Assembly: GCA_963835295.1 (NCBI GenBank)
Contig: CAWIEX010000012.1
Coordinates: 124,001 to 188,000, forward strand
Direction: 5' to 3'
DNA from: JAOPZW01 sp963835295
GTDB lineage: Bacteria > Actinomycetota > Thermoleophilia > Solirubrobacterales > Solirubrobacteraceae
DNA: 64,000 bases
Shown: one piece after another, positions 43,044 to 51,900 of the stretch
Layout of the letters: every line of letters begins with the position of its first letter
Position numbering within the stretch: the first letter of the stretch is position 1
The notes under the pieces: generated by a model
What the model was told of the DNA's origin: nothing
What the model saw: only the letters and a program-made list of their open reading frames with translations
Databases searched by the model: none
Made by a program: the position numbers and the translations under genes

Positions 43044-43616
43044 GTGAACCTGCAACGACGGTTGATAGTGCTGGTGGCAGTAGCCGCGGCCGCGATGGGC
43101 GCGGGGACGGCCGTCGGCCAGGCGCAGCCTTATGAGCAGGTCCGGTTCGACGAGCAGGGCAGCGACCTCGTCGAGGATTACTGCGGTGACCAGAACGTCA
43201 GGATCGACTTTCACGATCAGGGTGTCATCGTCGGACGGGAGGCCGGCGAGAGCCGACTTCTGCGCTACACCCAGAGCCACCACGGCGGATCGACGATCAC
43301 CAACCTCGCGACCGGGCGCGCGTTCTCGTTCACCTGGAACTACCTCAACCAAGATGTCCGGATCGTGGACAACGGCGATGGGACCATCACGATCCTCGCC
43401 CAGATCCCCGGCCCCGAACGCATCTACGGACCCGACGGCGAGCTCCTGTACACCGACGGGGGCACACTCCGGCTGCAGACGGTCCTGGACGACGGCGGGA
43501 CGCCGAACGACCCGTCCGACGACAGCTTCCTCAGCGAAGAGGTCGTCAGCTCCAACGGCGGCAAGCCGCAGGACGAGTTCCACTTCTGCGACAGCTTCAG
43601 GACGCTCACCGGCTGA
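43044..43616 (+). CDS. Secreted protein of unknown function 2
   Basis: 190 aa from GTG 43044, with GGAGGGAG 6 bases before. A signal peptide (LIVLVAVAAAAMGAGTAVGQA) leads to a beta-rich domain with two cysteines (C47 region DYCGDQN; near-C-terminal HFCDSF) and motifs ITNLATGRAFSFTWNYLNQDVRIVDNGDGTITI and GPERIYGPDGELLYTDGG. This looks like an actinobacterial secreted domain family without known role. It lies 170 bases after the first secreted gene, possibly with its own promoter. Confidence 0.72.
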   Translation: MNLQRRLIVLVAVAAAAMGAGTAVGQAQPYEQVRFDEQGSDLVEDYCGDQNVRIDFHDQGVIVGREAGESRLLRYTQSHHGGSTITNLATGRAFSFTWNYLNQDVRIVDNGDGTITILAQIPGPERIYGPDGELLYTDGGTLRLQTVLDDGGTPNDPSDDSFLSEEVVSSNGGKPQDEFHFCDSFRTLTG

Positions 43617-43760
43617 GGGGGTCGCTTGCATTTGTCGCCGATCCGCTCAGACGCGCGCCGACTCGCCTAGTCTCGTCGCACCGAGGCTCACGCGAACCTC
43701 ACGAAACCTCAGACCACGTCGGGATGTTGCCCCGCGTCGGCGACATAGGACCGATCTTCC

Positions 43761-43797
43761 AATCCGCAGGCCGCAGGTTCGAATCCTGCCGGGGGCG
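43761..43797 (+). repeat. att-type direct repeat, right copy
   Basis: Perfect 37-base copy of the tRNA-Arg 3' end; upstream similarity fades (CTTCC versus CTTCT), so no tRNA is encoded here. It marks the island's far boundary. The rest of 43617-44061 holds only the small minus-strand ORF below. Confidence 0.85.
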
Positions 43798-43873
43798 CTG
43801 AATCTCAAGGCTCCGTGGAGGAAGCGCGTAGCGCGCCGCAACCCGTGCACACAGCGGTGGCGGATCTGGGGGA

Positions 43874-43993
43874 TCAGCGTCGGCGGGAGCGCCGGTTGAT
43901 CCACAGGGCGCCAGCGGACAGCGCCACGAGGACGCCGATCCATCCCGCCAAGCGTTCGTCGGAGGACCGTTGCATCGTCTCAGGCAGCTCCAT
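43874..43993 (-). CDS. 39-aa single-span peptide, LPETM...RRSRRR
   Basis: ATG 43993 opens MELPETMQRSSDERLAGWIG followed by VLVALSAGALWINRRSRRR: a hydrophobic helix and a basic tail. TACGCT lies 8 bases upstream of the ATG, the leaderless pattern used by other genes here. LPET + helix + Arg tail imitates a sortase signal, but the spacing is long and residue 5 of the motif is M. Either a stand-alone membrane peptide or the severed tail of a cell-wall protein. Confidence 0.5.
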   Translation of the reverse strand: MELPETMQRSSDERLAGWIGVLVALSAGALWINRRSRRR

Positions 43994-44061
43994 CGACGAT
44001 GAGCGTACCCCCGACGCGCCGGTGGCCTTGAACCCGCGGGTCCGCGGCGTCAGACGCCGTC

Positions 44062-44322
44062 GTGGGCAAGCTGCGCGCGCACCATCCAGAGCTGTTCCTC
44101 GATCGCGCGCACCTCGAGCTGGTGCGGGGCCGTGTCGTCGTCAGCGCCCCGGCCGACATGGTCCCGGCGCTAGGACGGGTCTTCCCGCGCTCTCGCCCGA
44201 TCGCGAACGGCGTCGTCTTCGCGCTCGCGGACGCCGATCACCATTCGGAGGCGCTCGCGGCGATTCGCCGGCGCGTGAAGGTCGAGCGATTGATGTGGCA
44301 ATTCCGAGTCTCCTCGCCGTGA
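44062..44322 (+). CDS. Hypothetical protein, possibly a fragment
   Basis: 86 aa from GTG 44062 with balanced, protein-like composition (HHPELFLDRAHLELVRGRVV, then RVFPRSRPIANGVVFALADAD). No domain recognised. No ribosome site or -10 is evident, so it may be the remnant of a longer gene truncated near the island end. The 200 bases after it (44323-44521) show no gene. Confidence 0.4.
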   Translation: MGKLRAHHPELFLDRAHLELVRGRVVVSAPADMVPALGRVFPRSRPIANGVVFALADADHHSEALAAIRRRVKVERLMWQFRVSSP

Positions 44323-44521
44323 CGCCATCAACCCAGGCGACCCAGGGCCGTCTCTGCGCCCAGGCCGCCGGGAGCCCGGCCCGGTCGGCGCTCTACCCGG
44401 GCGGCCCGCACGAGGCTCTCAACCTGCGCGACGCGGTCGCTGCCGCGTCGCACGCGCGCGAGCGGATGCTCGGAGTTCGTCGACTGCGCGCTGACCGGGC
44501 GCGGGGCGTCCTAGCGCTTCC

Positions 44522-45259
44522 TCAGTCCGGGTACTCGTCCTTGCGCCAGGCGCGCGGCTCGTCGGCCCCAGGCTTCGGCGTCCGCTCGAGCAGGAACGAG
44601 TGGTACGGGGCGACGAAGCGATCGGGAGCCATCACCGTGTAGGTGTGGAAGACGGTTCCGTTCTCACGCGCGAAGGCGATGAAGCTCGGGCCCTCGCGCA
44701 GGCCGTCCTCGAGCTTGGCCCCGACCTGGCGCCCCCACTCCTCCAGCCACTCGGGCGGATTGTCGATCATCCCCTTGACCTCGGGGATCTCCTGCGCCTG
44801 CTCAGGTGTCATCGCGATGCCGAAGTCGAAGGGAAAGTCCGTCCCGTAGGTCGACACGTACGGGAACTGCCAGCCCATCCGCTCCTTGTAGGCGATGAGC
44901 CGGTCGATCGGCGCCCGCGAGAAGCAGATCAACGTCACGTCGCGGTGGTTCAGATGCACGCGCGTGGCGTCGAGCTCATCCCCGAGGTTCGAGCACCCGG
45001 GGCAGGCGCCGCGCTCGTAGTCGGGCCCGAACATGATGTTGTAGGCGAGCAGCTGTGAGCGTCCGTCGAAGAGCTCGGCGAGCGTCTTCTTGCCGTCCTC
45101 GGTGTCGAACTCGTACTCCTTCTCCACCGGGACCCAGGGAAGCTGGCGGCGCTGCTCGGTCAGCTTCTGGCCGAGCTCCGCGTGCTCCGCCTCGAGCTTC
45201 GCGAGCTCGTCGCGAGCCGCCTGCCACTCCTCGCGCGTTCCGATCTTCTGGTCGGGCAT
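44522..45259 (-). CDS. DUF899 thioredoxin-like protein
   Basis: 245 aa. An N-terminal charged helix precedes a thioredoxin-fold region: LPWVPVEKEYEFDTEDGKKTLAELFDGRSQLLAYNIMFGPDYERGACPGCSNLGDELD, with CPGC in place of a redox CxxC, and ICFSRAPIDRLIAYKERMGW then FPYVSTYGTDFPFDFG. This is the DUF899 family, whose activity is not established. ATG 45259 with GGAGGCGAC just upstream. Confidence 0.88.
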   Translation of the reverse strand: MPDQKIGTREEWQAARDELAKLEAEHAELGQKLTEQRRQLPWVPVEKEYEFDTEDGKKTLAELFDGRSQLLAYNIMFGPDYERGACPGCSNLGDELDATRVHLNHRDVTLICFSRAPIDRLIAYKERMGWQFPYVSTYGTDFPFDFGIAMTPEQAQEIPEVKGMIDNPPEWLEEWGRQVGAKLEDGLREGPSFIAFARENGTVFHTYTVMAPDRFVAPYHSFLLERTPKPGADEPRAWRKDEYPD

Positions 45260-45341
45260 CGTCGCCTCCTTTGTCGGTTGCCCCCTATTAGACCGCTGCG
45301 CGACGCCGAACTCATCGCGAGCGCATCGCCCGCATGGACAT

Positions 45342-46089
45342 CTACTCGACGTCGGGGACGCCGCGCGTGCTCAACACCCGCCCGTCGGCGAGGATGGTCA
45401 GCGCCTCGTAGTCGCCCAGCCCCGCGGTCCACGCCGGGCCCTCGACGCCCATCGCGAAGGCCGCCGTGGCATAGGCGTCGGCCGTGCCGAGGTCGGGCGC
45501 CGAGGACGGTGACCGAGAGCACGCCCTCGGGCGGCTCGCCGGTGCGCGGGTCGACGATGTGCGCGCCGCGCTCGTAGGCGCCCGAGGTGGCGACCGCGAG
45601 ATCTCGCGCGCGCAGGACGGCGGCGGTGCGGTGGCGCAGGTGCGGGTGCTGGATGCCGACGCGCCACGGCAGGCCGGGCGCGCGCTCGCCCCGCACGCGC
45701 ACGTCGCCGCCGGCGTGGACGCACAGGTTGCGCGCGCCGGCGCCGACGAGCACCGACGCCGCGCCCTCGACGGCCCAACCCTTCACGAAGGCCGACGGGT
45801 CGATGACACCGCGGGCGCGGACGTCGAAGCAGCCGCGGGTGCGCGCCCGCAGGGCCTCGCAGCGCGCGAGCACGGCCCGGACCTCGGGCGCGGCGTCGCC
45901 GAGCGCGAGCGTGCCGGCGTTCAGGCGGCTGACCTCGCTGTCGGCGCGGTAGGTGCTGAACGTCGCGTCGACCCAGCGCAGCCAGTCGAAGGCACGGTCG
46001 AGCGCGCCGGGATCGATCTCGTCGTCGCGCACGTCGATGCCGACGGGCATGCCCATGACGACCTCGATGCGGTGCAGCCCGTCAGCCAC
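45342..46089 (-). pseudogene. apbE: FAD:protein FMN transferase (ApbE), frameshifted at 45495-45497
   Basis: From ATG 46089 the frame shows ApbE motifs: GMPVGIDVRD, FSTYRADSEVSRLN, the GWAVEGAASVL and HAGGDVRVRG segments, and GAYERGAHIVDPRTG. After VTVLGA it loses phase; the other frame gives DLGTADAYATAAFAMG, the metal-binding T-A-x-A-x-A/TA motif, and ends at 45342. Removing one base from the GGG run (45495-45497) restores about 248 aa. ApbE attaches FMN covalently to a Thr of the FMN-binding partner encoded just upstream. Probably a sequence error. Confidence 0.85.
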
Positions 46090-46561
46090 GCGACCGTGCC
46101 CGATCGATCGCGGCCTGGAGCGACTTGCGGTAGCTGCGGCTCGTGTAGGTCGCCCCGCTGACGACGTCGATGTCCGCGCTGCCGGCCTTCAGCGCCTCCT
46201 CCCGCAGGATCGGCTCGGCGCGAGCGTTGATCGCCTCGGTGCGCGCGTTGTCGCCGCTGAGCTCGAGGGTCTCGACGCGGGTCAGCTCTCCGCCCGTGAG
46301 CGTCACGCGCAGCTGGATGATCGAGAACGGCGTGGTCGCCGTCTCGGTGGCCGACCGCACCGGGCCCTTCCTCGTCGGGCGCCTGCTGCTGACGCGCCGG
46401 ACCGCGGGCTCGACGGTGGCGCCGACCGGCGGCTGTCGCCCAGCCCCTGCCGGCGCGGCGATCGACGGAGGGCGGGCGCGGACGTTGGCCAGCAGCGCGA
46501 CCACCGCCGCGCCGGCCAGCGCGGCGGGCAGGGCGCGCCGCGCGACGAGGCGCCCGTTCAC
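46082..46561 (-). CDS. FMN-binding domain protein (RnfG/NqrC-like)
   Basis: 159 aa. One N-terminal membrane helix (ALPAALAGAAVVALLANVRA), a basic linker, then an FMN-binding domain ending with SGATYTSRSYRKSLQAAI, in which the second Thr is the flavin acceptor site used by ApbE. It overlaps the ferric reductase gene upstream (GTGA) and apbE downstream by 8 bases, a tightly coupled three-gene electron-transfer unit carrying electrons to the outer face. Confidence 0.9.
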   Translation of the reverse strand: MNGRLVARRALPAALAGAAVVALLANVRARPPSIAAPAGAGRQPPVGATVEPAVRRVSSRRPTRKGPVRSATETATTPFSIIQLRVTLTGGELTRVETLELSGDNARTEAINARAEPILREEALKAGSADIDVVSGATYTSRSYRKSLQAAIDRARSRG

Positions 46562-47889
46562 CAGCCGAACCCTTCGCTGACGATGTGCCGGCGCGGGACG
46601 CCGGCGCGCCGCAGGCTCGCCAGCGTGACCTCGGTCAGCCTCGGCGGGCCGCAGACGTAGACGTCGCGGCGGGCGATGTCGGGCACCAGGGCCTGCAGGT
46701 GCTCGGCCGACAGCAGCTCGTCGCCGCGGCGCTCGCCCAGGACGTAGTGCAGCTCGGCGCCGCGCCGGCGGGCCAGTTCGTCGAGCTCCTCGCGGAAGAG
46801 GACGTCGTCCTCGCTGCCGGCGCGGTAGATGACGGCGATCGCGCCGGGCTCGCCCGGCGTGTCCTCCAGCAGCGCGCGGATCGGCGCGATGCCCACGCCG
46901 CCGGCGATGAGCGCGACTCGCGGGTGCCGGCGCGCCGCGCTCGTCAGCCCGCCCGACGGCCCCTCGACGATGACCCGCGTCCCGACCGGCAGCGACGCGA
47001 GCCGGCGCGTGTAGTCGCCGACGTCCTTGACCGTGATGCGCAGCCGCCGCCCGTCGGGCGCAGCCGATAGCGAGAAGGGATGCGTCTCCCACCAGTGCCC
47101 GCGCGCGAGGAAGCGCCAGTGCAGCGACTGGCCCGCGCGCACCGGCAGGCGCTCGAGCCCGACGCCGCCGATCTGGATTGACACGATCCCCGGCGCCTCG
47201 GGCACCACGCGCTCGATCCGCAGCCGGTGGCGGAAGGAGCGCACGACCGGGAGCGTCAGCCGCAGGCCGACCAGCGCCCCGAGCGCGACGGCGTACAGCG
47301 CCCACCAATAGGCGCGGGCGACGGGCTGGCCCTGGAACTCGCGGCCGGTGGCGAGCTGATGGCTGAAGCCCAGCGCGATGGCCAGGTAGGCGGAGAGGTG
47401 CAGCGCGTGCCACACGCGATAGGAGAGCCGGCGGCGGACGGCGAGCACCGAGCTGACGACGACGACCACGAGCAGGCCGAGCCCGACGGTCGCCAGCAGC
47501 ACCCCGGAGTAGCGCGTGAGCAGGTCGTCCGTCTCGCGCAACACCGGGACGCCGTCGTCGAGCGCGTAGCCGGCCGTGATGAGCACAGTGTGGGCGAGCA
47601 GCAGCGCGAGGCACGCGATGCCGTTGAGCCGATGCCAGCGGCTCATGCGCTCGAGCCCGACGGCGTCGAGCACCGGGATGCGCGCCAGCAACAGGAGCTC
47701 GACCAGGGCCAGGTAGGCGCCGAGCAGCCCGGTGACGCGCCCGAGGCTGGTCAGTAGCCCGGCGACGTCGTGGATCTCGCGGATGCCGCCCTGGCGCCAC
47801 CACAGCCCCACGACCGCGACCGCGTTGGCGGCGACGAGCACCGACACGTCCCACCCGGTGATCCTGCGGCGCGCGCGTGCGATGGGCAT
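46558..47889 (-). CDS. Ferric-reductase-like transmembrane flavocytochrome/ferredoxin-NAD reductase
   Basis: 443 aa. Six-helix ferric reductase-like domain with paired heme histidines (RWHRLNGIACLALLLAH; VWHALHLSAYLAIALGFSH), then an FAD-binding barrel (HPFSLSAAPDGRRLRITVKD; DYTRRL) and NAD(P) domain (GGVGIAPIRALL; VYVCGPPRL). It moves electrons from NAD(P)H across the membrane, probably to the FMN protein next door, and may serve extracellular reduction. ATG 47889. Confidence 0.92.
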   Translation of the reverse strand: MPIARARRRITGWDVSVLVAANAVAVVGLWWRQGGIREIHDVAGLLTSLGRVTGLLGAYLALVELLLLARIPVLDAVGLERMSRWHRLNGIACLALLLAHTVLITAGYALDDGVPVLRETDDLLTRYSGVLLATVGLGLLVVVVVSSVLAVRRRLSYRVWHALHLSAYLAIALGFSHQLATGREFQGQPVARAYWWALYAVALGALVGLRLTLPVVRSFRHRLRIERVVPEAPGIVSIQIGGVGLERLPVRAGQSLHWRFLARGHWWETHPFSLSAAPDGRRLRITVKDVGDYTRRLASLPVGTRVIVEGPSGGLTSAARRHPRVALIAGGVGIAPIRALLEDTPGEPGAIAVIYRAGSEDDVLFREELDELARRRGAELHYVLGERRGDELLSAEHLQALVPDIARRDVYVCGPPRLTEVTLASLRRAGVPRRHIVSEGFGW

Positions 47890-47939
47890 GTGGCCTGCGA
47901 GGGCGATGGCGACGAGAGCGTGCCATAGGCTCGCGGGCG

Positions 47940-48787
47940 ATGGGGAGGATTGGCGCGCTCGTCCCGGAGGTGCTGCGCACCGAGGCCCAGTTCCGGCTCC
48001 TGTTCGCCGGCCAGGTGCTGTCGCTCGTCGGCGATCGCGTGATGCTCGTGGCGCTGCCCTTCGCCGTCCTGGAGGCCGGCGGCGGCATCGAGGCCGTCGG
48101 GCTCGTGGTCACCGCGGCTGATCGTGCAGGGCGTCGGCGGCGTGCTGCTGGTGGCCGCCGCCGGCCTTCCTGGCCGCGGTGATGGCCGGCTGGCGTGAGG
48201 TGCGCTCGCGCTCGTGGGTCCTGGCCGGCCTCGGGGCGATATGCGCGTACTCGGGGCTGGTCCTGCCCGCGGTCTACGTGCTGGGCCCGGTCTCGATCGC
48301 GGACCGGCTGGGCGGCCCGGGCGCCTGGGCGGCCGTCGCGGTCGCCTTCGGGCTGGGCTGCGTCATCGGCGACCTGCTGCTCTTGCGCATCCGCCCGCCG
48401 CACGCGCTGCTGACCGGCGGCATCGCGCTCATCCTCGCCTCCAGCCAGGCCGCGGTCTACGGCGCCGGCGCCGATCTGGCGCTCACGTGCGCGCTGCAGT
48501 TCGTGGCCGGGATCGGCGTGACCGCCTTCTTCACCCTCTGGGAGGTCTCGCTGCAGGAGCACATCCCGGGCGAGGCGCTCTCGCGCGTGAGCTCCTTCGA
48601 CTACCTGGCCGCCACGATCCTCATGCCCATCGGCACGGCCGTCGTCGGCCCGCTCGCCGCGTCGGCGGGCACGCAGGAGACGCTGCTGGGGATGAGCGCG
48701 GTCGGCATCGCGTGCGCGCTGTGCTTCCTCGCCGTGCCCTCGGTGCGCCGCCTGCCGCGCGTCGAGGCGGCGCTCGCCGATCAGTAG
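47940..48787 (+). pseudogene. MFS_3-type transporter, internally deleted
   Basis: ATG 47940 (TAGGCT 8 bases upstream) starts FRLLFAGQVLSLVGDRVMLVALPFAVLEAGG, a good MFS N-terminus, up to about 48117. The sequence then jumps to LIVQGVGGVLLVAAAG (another frame) and again to AFLAAVMAGWREVRSRSWVLAGL (third frame), which runs to 48787. About 100-130 residues between TM2 and TM7 are missing. Three frames and two joins mean it cannot make a transporter as written. Confidence 0.75.
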
Positions 48788-48799
48788 CGTTCTCCGCCG

Positions 48800-50473
48800 G
48801 TGGCTGCAACGGACAACGGTGAGCGTCGGCGGCGTCCGGCGATCCTCGCGGTGGACGACGAGCCCGCGGTGCTCGCGGCCGTGGCCCGGGACCTGCGCCG
48901 GCACTTCGGCGAGGGCTATCGGATCCTGCGCGCGAGCTCGGGTCAGGAGGGGCTCGAGGTCCTGCGCGACCTCGTCGCGCGCGGCGACCAGGTTGCGCTG
49001 CTGGTGGCCGACCAGCGGATGCCGGGCCTCTCGGGCACCGACTTCCTCGTCCAGGCGCGCCAGATCGTCCCGGGCGCCAAGCGCGTGCTCCTCACCGCCT
49101 ACGCCGACACCGAGGCCGCGATCCAGGCCATCAACGAGGTCGCGCTCGACTACTACCTGCTCAAGCCCTGGGACCCACCCGAGGAGCTGCTCTTCCCGGT
49201 CGTCGAGGACCTGCTGACGACGTGGGAGGCGGGCGCCGCGCTCGAGTCGGGCGGCGTGCGCCTCATCGGGCACCGCTTCTCGCGCGAGACGCATGACCTG
49301 CGCGACTTCCTCGCGCGCAACCGCGTGCCCGGCCGCTGGCTGGATGTCGAGCGCGACAGCGAGAGCCGCGAGCTGCTGACGGTGGCCGGGGTGGGCGAGG
49401 GCGGGCTGCCCGTGGCCCTGCTGGAGGACGGCACGGTGCTCGAGCGCCCGACGATCCTCGAGCTCGCCGAGCGCCTCGGCGTCGCCGTCGCGCCGGCCGG
49501 CGACCACTACGACCTCGTCATCGTCGGCGGCGGCCCCGCGGGTCTGGCCGCCGCGGTGTACGGCGCCTCGGAGGGCCTGCGCACCGTGATGGTCGAGCGC
49601 GACGCGCCCGGCGGGCAGGCGGGGCAGTCCAGCCGGATCGAGAACTACCTCGGCTTTCCCGCCGGCCTGAGCGGCTCGGAGCTCGCCAGCCGCGCGACCA
49701 CCCAGGCGCGCCGCCTCGGCGCCGAGCTGCTCAGCGTGCAGGACGCGGTCGCGCTCGACGTGGAGGGGACGGGCCGCCAGATCAGGCTCTCGGGCGGCGG
49801 CAGCCTGAGCGCGAGCTGCGTGCTCGTCGCCTCGGGCGTCTCTTACAACCAGCTCGACGCGCCCGGCTTCGAGCGCTTCAGCGGGGCCGGGATCTACTAC
49901 GGCGCGGCGATGACCGAGGCGCGCGCGTGTCAGGACCAGAGCGTCGTCGTCATCGGCGGGGCGAACTCCGCCGGCCAGGCCGCCGTCTACTTCAGCAAGT
50001 ACGCCGGGCGGGTGATCATGCTCGTGCGCGCCGACTCGCTGGCCAAGTCGATGTCGCACTACCTGATCGAGCAGATCGCGGCCCTCCCCAACGTCGAGGT
50101 TCGCACCGGCTGGCGGGCGGTGGCGGCCGACGGCGACGACGGGCGCGTGCGCGCGCTGCGGATGGTCGGCCCGGACGGGGCTGAGGCCGTCGAGGCGGTC
50201 GACGCCGTCTTCGTCTTCATCGGTGCGGCCCCGCGCACCGACTGGCTCGAGGGCGTCGTGGCCCGCGACGAGCGCGGCTTCATCCTCGCCGGCGCCGACG
50301 TCAAGGCGGCCGGCTGGCCGCTGGGGCGCGACCCCTACCCGCTGGAGACGAGCGTGCCGGGCGTCTTCGTCGCCGGCGACGTGCGCGCGCGCTCGATCAA
50401 GCGCGTGGCCAGCGCGGTGGGGGAGGGGTCGATGGCGGTCTCGCTCATCCACGAGTACCTCGCCCAGGCATGA
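48800..50473 (+). CDS. Response-regulator / glutaredoxin-like / thioredoxin-reductase-like hybrid protein
   Basis: 557 aa. A receiver domain (1-135) has D19/D20, phospho-acceptor D71, T99 and K122. A glutaredoxin-like domain (~153-228: FSRETHDLRDFLARNRVPG, LPVALLEDGTVLERPTIL) lacks the CxxC. A TrxB-like flavoprotein (236-557) keeps the FAD motifs GGGPAG (243-248) and AGD (525-527) and NAD motif GGANSAGQAA, but has GIYYGAAM where TrxB has CATC. Only two cysteines remain (340, 377), so disulfide reduction is unlikely; a flavin- or NAD-linked signalling role fits better. GTG 48800 follows TAGCGT by 9 bases; it overlaps the next gene (ATGA). Confidence 0.9.
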   Translation: MAATDNGERRRRPAILAVDDEPAVLAAVARDLRRHFGEGYRILRASSGQEGLEVLRDLVARGDQVALLVADQRMPGLSGTDFLVQARQIVPGAKRVLLTAYADTEAAIQAINEVALDYYLLKPWDPPEELLFPVVEDLLTTWEAGAALESGGVRLIGHRFSRETHDLRDFLARNRVPGRWLDVERDSESRELLTVAGVGEGGLPVALLEDGTVLERPTILELAERLGVAVAPAGDHYDLVIVGGGPAGLAAAVYGASEGLRTVMVERDAPGGQAGQSSRIENYLGFPAGLSGSELASRATTQARRLGAELLSVQDAVALDVEGTGRQIRLSGGGSLSASCVLVASGVSYNQLDAPGFERFSGAGIYYGAAMTEARACQDQSVVVIGGANSAGQAAVYFSKYAGRVIMLVRADSLAKSMSHYLIEQIAALPNVEVRTGWRAVAADGDDGRVRALRMVGPDGAEAVEAVDAVFVFIGAAPRTDWLEGVVARDERGFILAGADVKAAGWPLGRDPYPLETSVPGVFVAGDVRARSIKRVASAVGEGSMAVSLIHEYLAQA

Positions 50474-51882
50474 GCACCGCCGCCGGGATCTCCGTCTCCG
50501 ACCTGCGGCCGGTCGACCTCTTCGACGACCTCGACGACGCCGAGCTGGCCGACTGGGCGGCCGTCGCGCAGCGCCGGCACTTCGAGCCCGGCGAGCTGCT
50601 GGCCGAGCAGGGCGTCGACGTGCCCGGCCTCTCCTGCCTGCTCGAGGGCGAGGCGCAGACCGTGATCGTCAACAACGGCCGCACCGAGCCCGTCGGGCGC
50701 CAGGTCGCGCCGACCTGGGTGGGCGCCATCGCCGTCCTCACCCGCGGGCCGCTCGCCGTGCGCATGTCGGCCATCGTCCCGTGCGAGGTCGCGTTCATCC
50801 CGGCCGAGGACTTCCGCCGCCTGGTGCTCGCGCACCCCTCGGTGCACGACCGCGTCATGCGTCAGATGAAGCCGGTGATGTCGCGCCTGGCGGGCGCCGA
50901 GCAGAACCGCGAGCGGCTGGAGTCGCTGGGAACGATGGCGGCCGGGCTCGCGCACGAGCTCAACAACCCGGCCGCGGCGGTCAAGCGCGCCGCCTCCGAC
51001 ATGGCCGACGCCCTGGACGTCATCGGCGCCACGCTCGGCGAGTTCGTGGAGGCCGGGGTCGAGCGGGCCGATGCCGAGCGGCTCGTCGCCTTGCAGCACG
51101 AGGCGCTGGCGCGGGCCAAGAAGCGCACCAAGCTCGAGGGCCTCGACGCGGCCGACGCGGAGGACGCGATGCTCGAGCGCCTCGAGGACCTGGGCGTCCC
51201 CGAGGCCTGGCGCCTGTCCGAGCCGCTGGCGGTCGCCGGCGTCGACGAGGCGTGGCTGGCCGAGGTGGCCGAGCTCGCGGGCCCGGCGACCGGCGCCGCG
51301 CTGCGCTGGGTGGCGGCGTCGCTCACCGCGCGCAGCCTCGCGGCCGACCTGCACGACTCGGCCTCGCGCATGGGCGACCTGGTGACGGCGATCAAGTCCT
51401 ACGCGTACATGGACCGCGGCGCGCTGGTGGAGGTCGACCTCCACGAGGGCCTCGAGACGACGCTCATCGTCCTCGGCCACAAGCTCAAGCACACCTCGAT
51501 CGCGGTGGTGCGCGACTACGACCGCACGCTGCCGAAGCTGACCGTGCGCGGCCCGGAGCTCAATCAGGTCTGGACCAACCTCATCGACAACGCCATCGAC
51601 GCGCTGGGTGAGAGCGGCACGATGACCATCGCGACCGCGCGGGACGGCCCGTGCGTGCGCGTGGACGTCGCCGACGACGGCCCCGGCATCCCGGCCGAGG
51701 CCCAGCCGCACGTGCTCGACCCCTTCTTCACCACCAAGCCGGTGGGCCAGGGGACCGGGCTGGGCCTCGACACCGCGCGCCAGATCGTCGAGCAGCACCA
51801 CCGCGGGACCCTGGGCTTCGACAGCGGCCCGAGCGGCACGACCTTCCACGTGTGGCTGCCCATCGAGGGCACGGTGCGCTGA
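50470..51882 (+). CDS. Sensor histidine kinase with N-terminal cyclic-nucleotide-binding domain
   Basis: 470 aa soluble kinase. A cNMP-fold domain (~10-125: LFDDLDDAELADWAAVAQRR; EPGELLAEQG) is followed by a HisKA region GTMAAGLAHELNNPAAAVKR with phospho-acceptor H162. A long helical insertion (~170-290) follows, then a HATPase_c domain with NQVWTNLIDNAIDAL, DDGPGIP, FTTKPVGQGTGLGL. The gene overlaps the receiver-hybrid by ATGA, so the two are cognate. Resembles fumarate/FlrB-type cNMP-kinases paired with redox receivers in other actinobacteria. Confidence 0.9.
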   Translation: MSTAAGISVSDLRPVDLFDDLDDAELADWAAVAQRRHFEPGELLAEQGVDVPGLSCLLEGEAQTVIVNNGRTEPVGRQVAPTWVGAIAVLTRGPLAVRMSAIVPCEVAFIPAEDFRRLVLAHPSVHDRVMRQMKPVMSRLAGAEQNRERLESLGTMAAGLAHELNNPAAAVKRAASDMADALDVIGATLGEFVEAGVERADAERLVALQHEALARAKKRTKLEGLDAADAEDAMLERLEDLGVPEAWRLSEPLAVAGVDEAWLAEVAELAGPATGAALRWVAASLTARSLAADLHDSASRMGDLVTAIKSYAYMDRGALVEVDLHEGLETTLIVLGHKLKHTSIAVVRDYDRTLPKLTVRGPELNQVWTNLIDNAIDALGESGTMTIATARDGPCVRVDVADDGPGIPAEAQPHVLDPFFTTKPVGQGTGLGLDTARQIVEQHHRGTLGFDSGPSGTTFHVWLPIEGTVR

Positions 51883-51900
51883 CCTGCCACCATCGGGGCC

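Noticed and set aside
43741..43797. A third tRNA gene at the second tRNA-Arg copy
   Set aside because: Only the 3' part (anticodon stem to acceptor end) is present; no acceptor 5' strand, D arm or complete anticodon stem. It is an attachment-site repeat.
46082..50452. A 1456-codon minus-strand open frame covering 46-50 kb
   Set aside because: Only its last 159 codons (FMN-binding protein) look real. The rest is antisense to the receiver-TrxR hybrid or in the wrong frame, with the Arg/Ala/His-rich composition typical of shadow frames in very GC-rich DNA.
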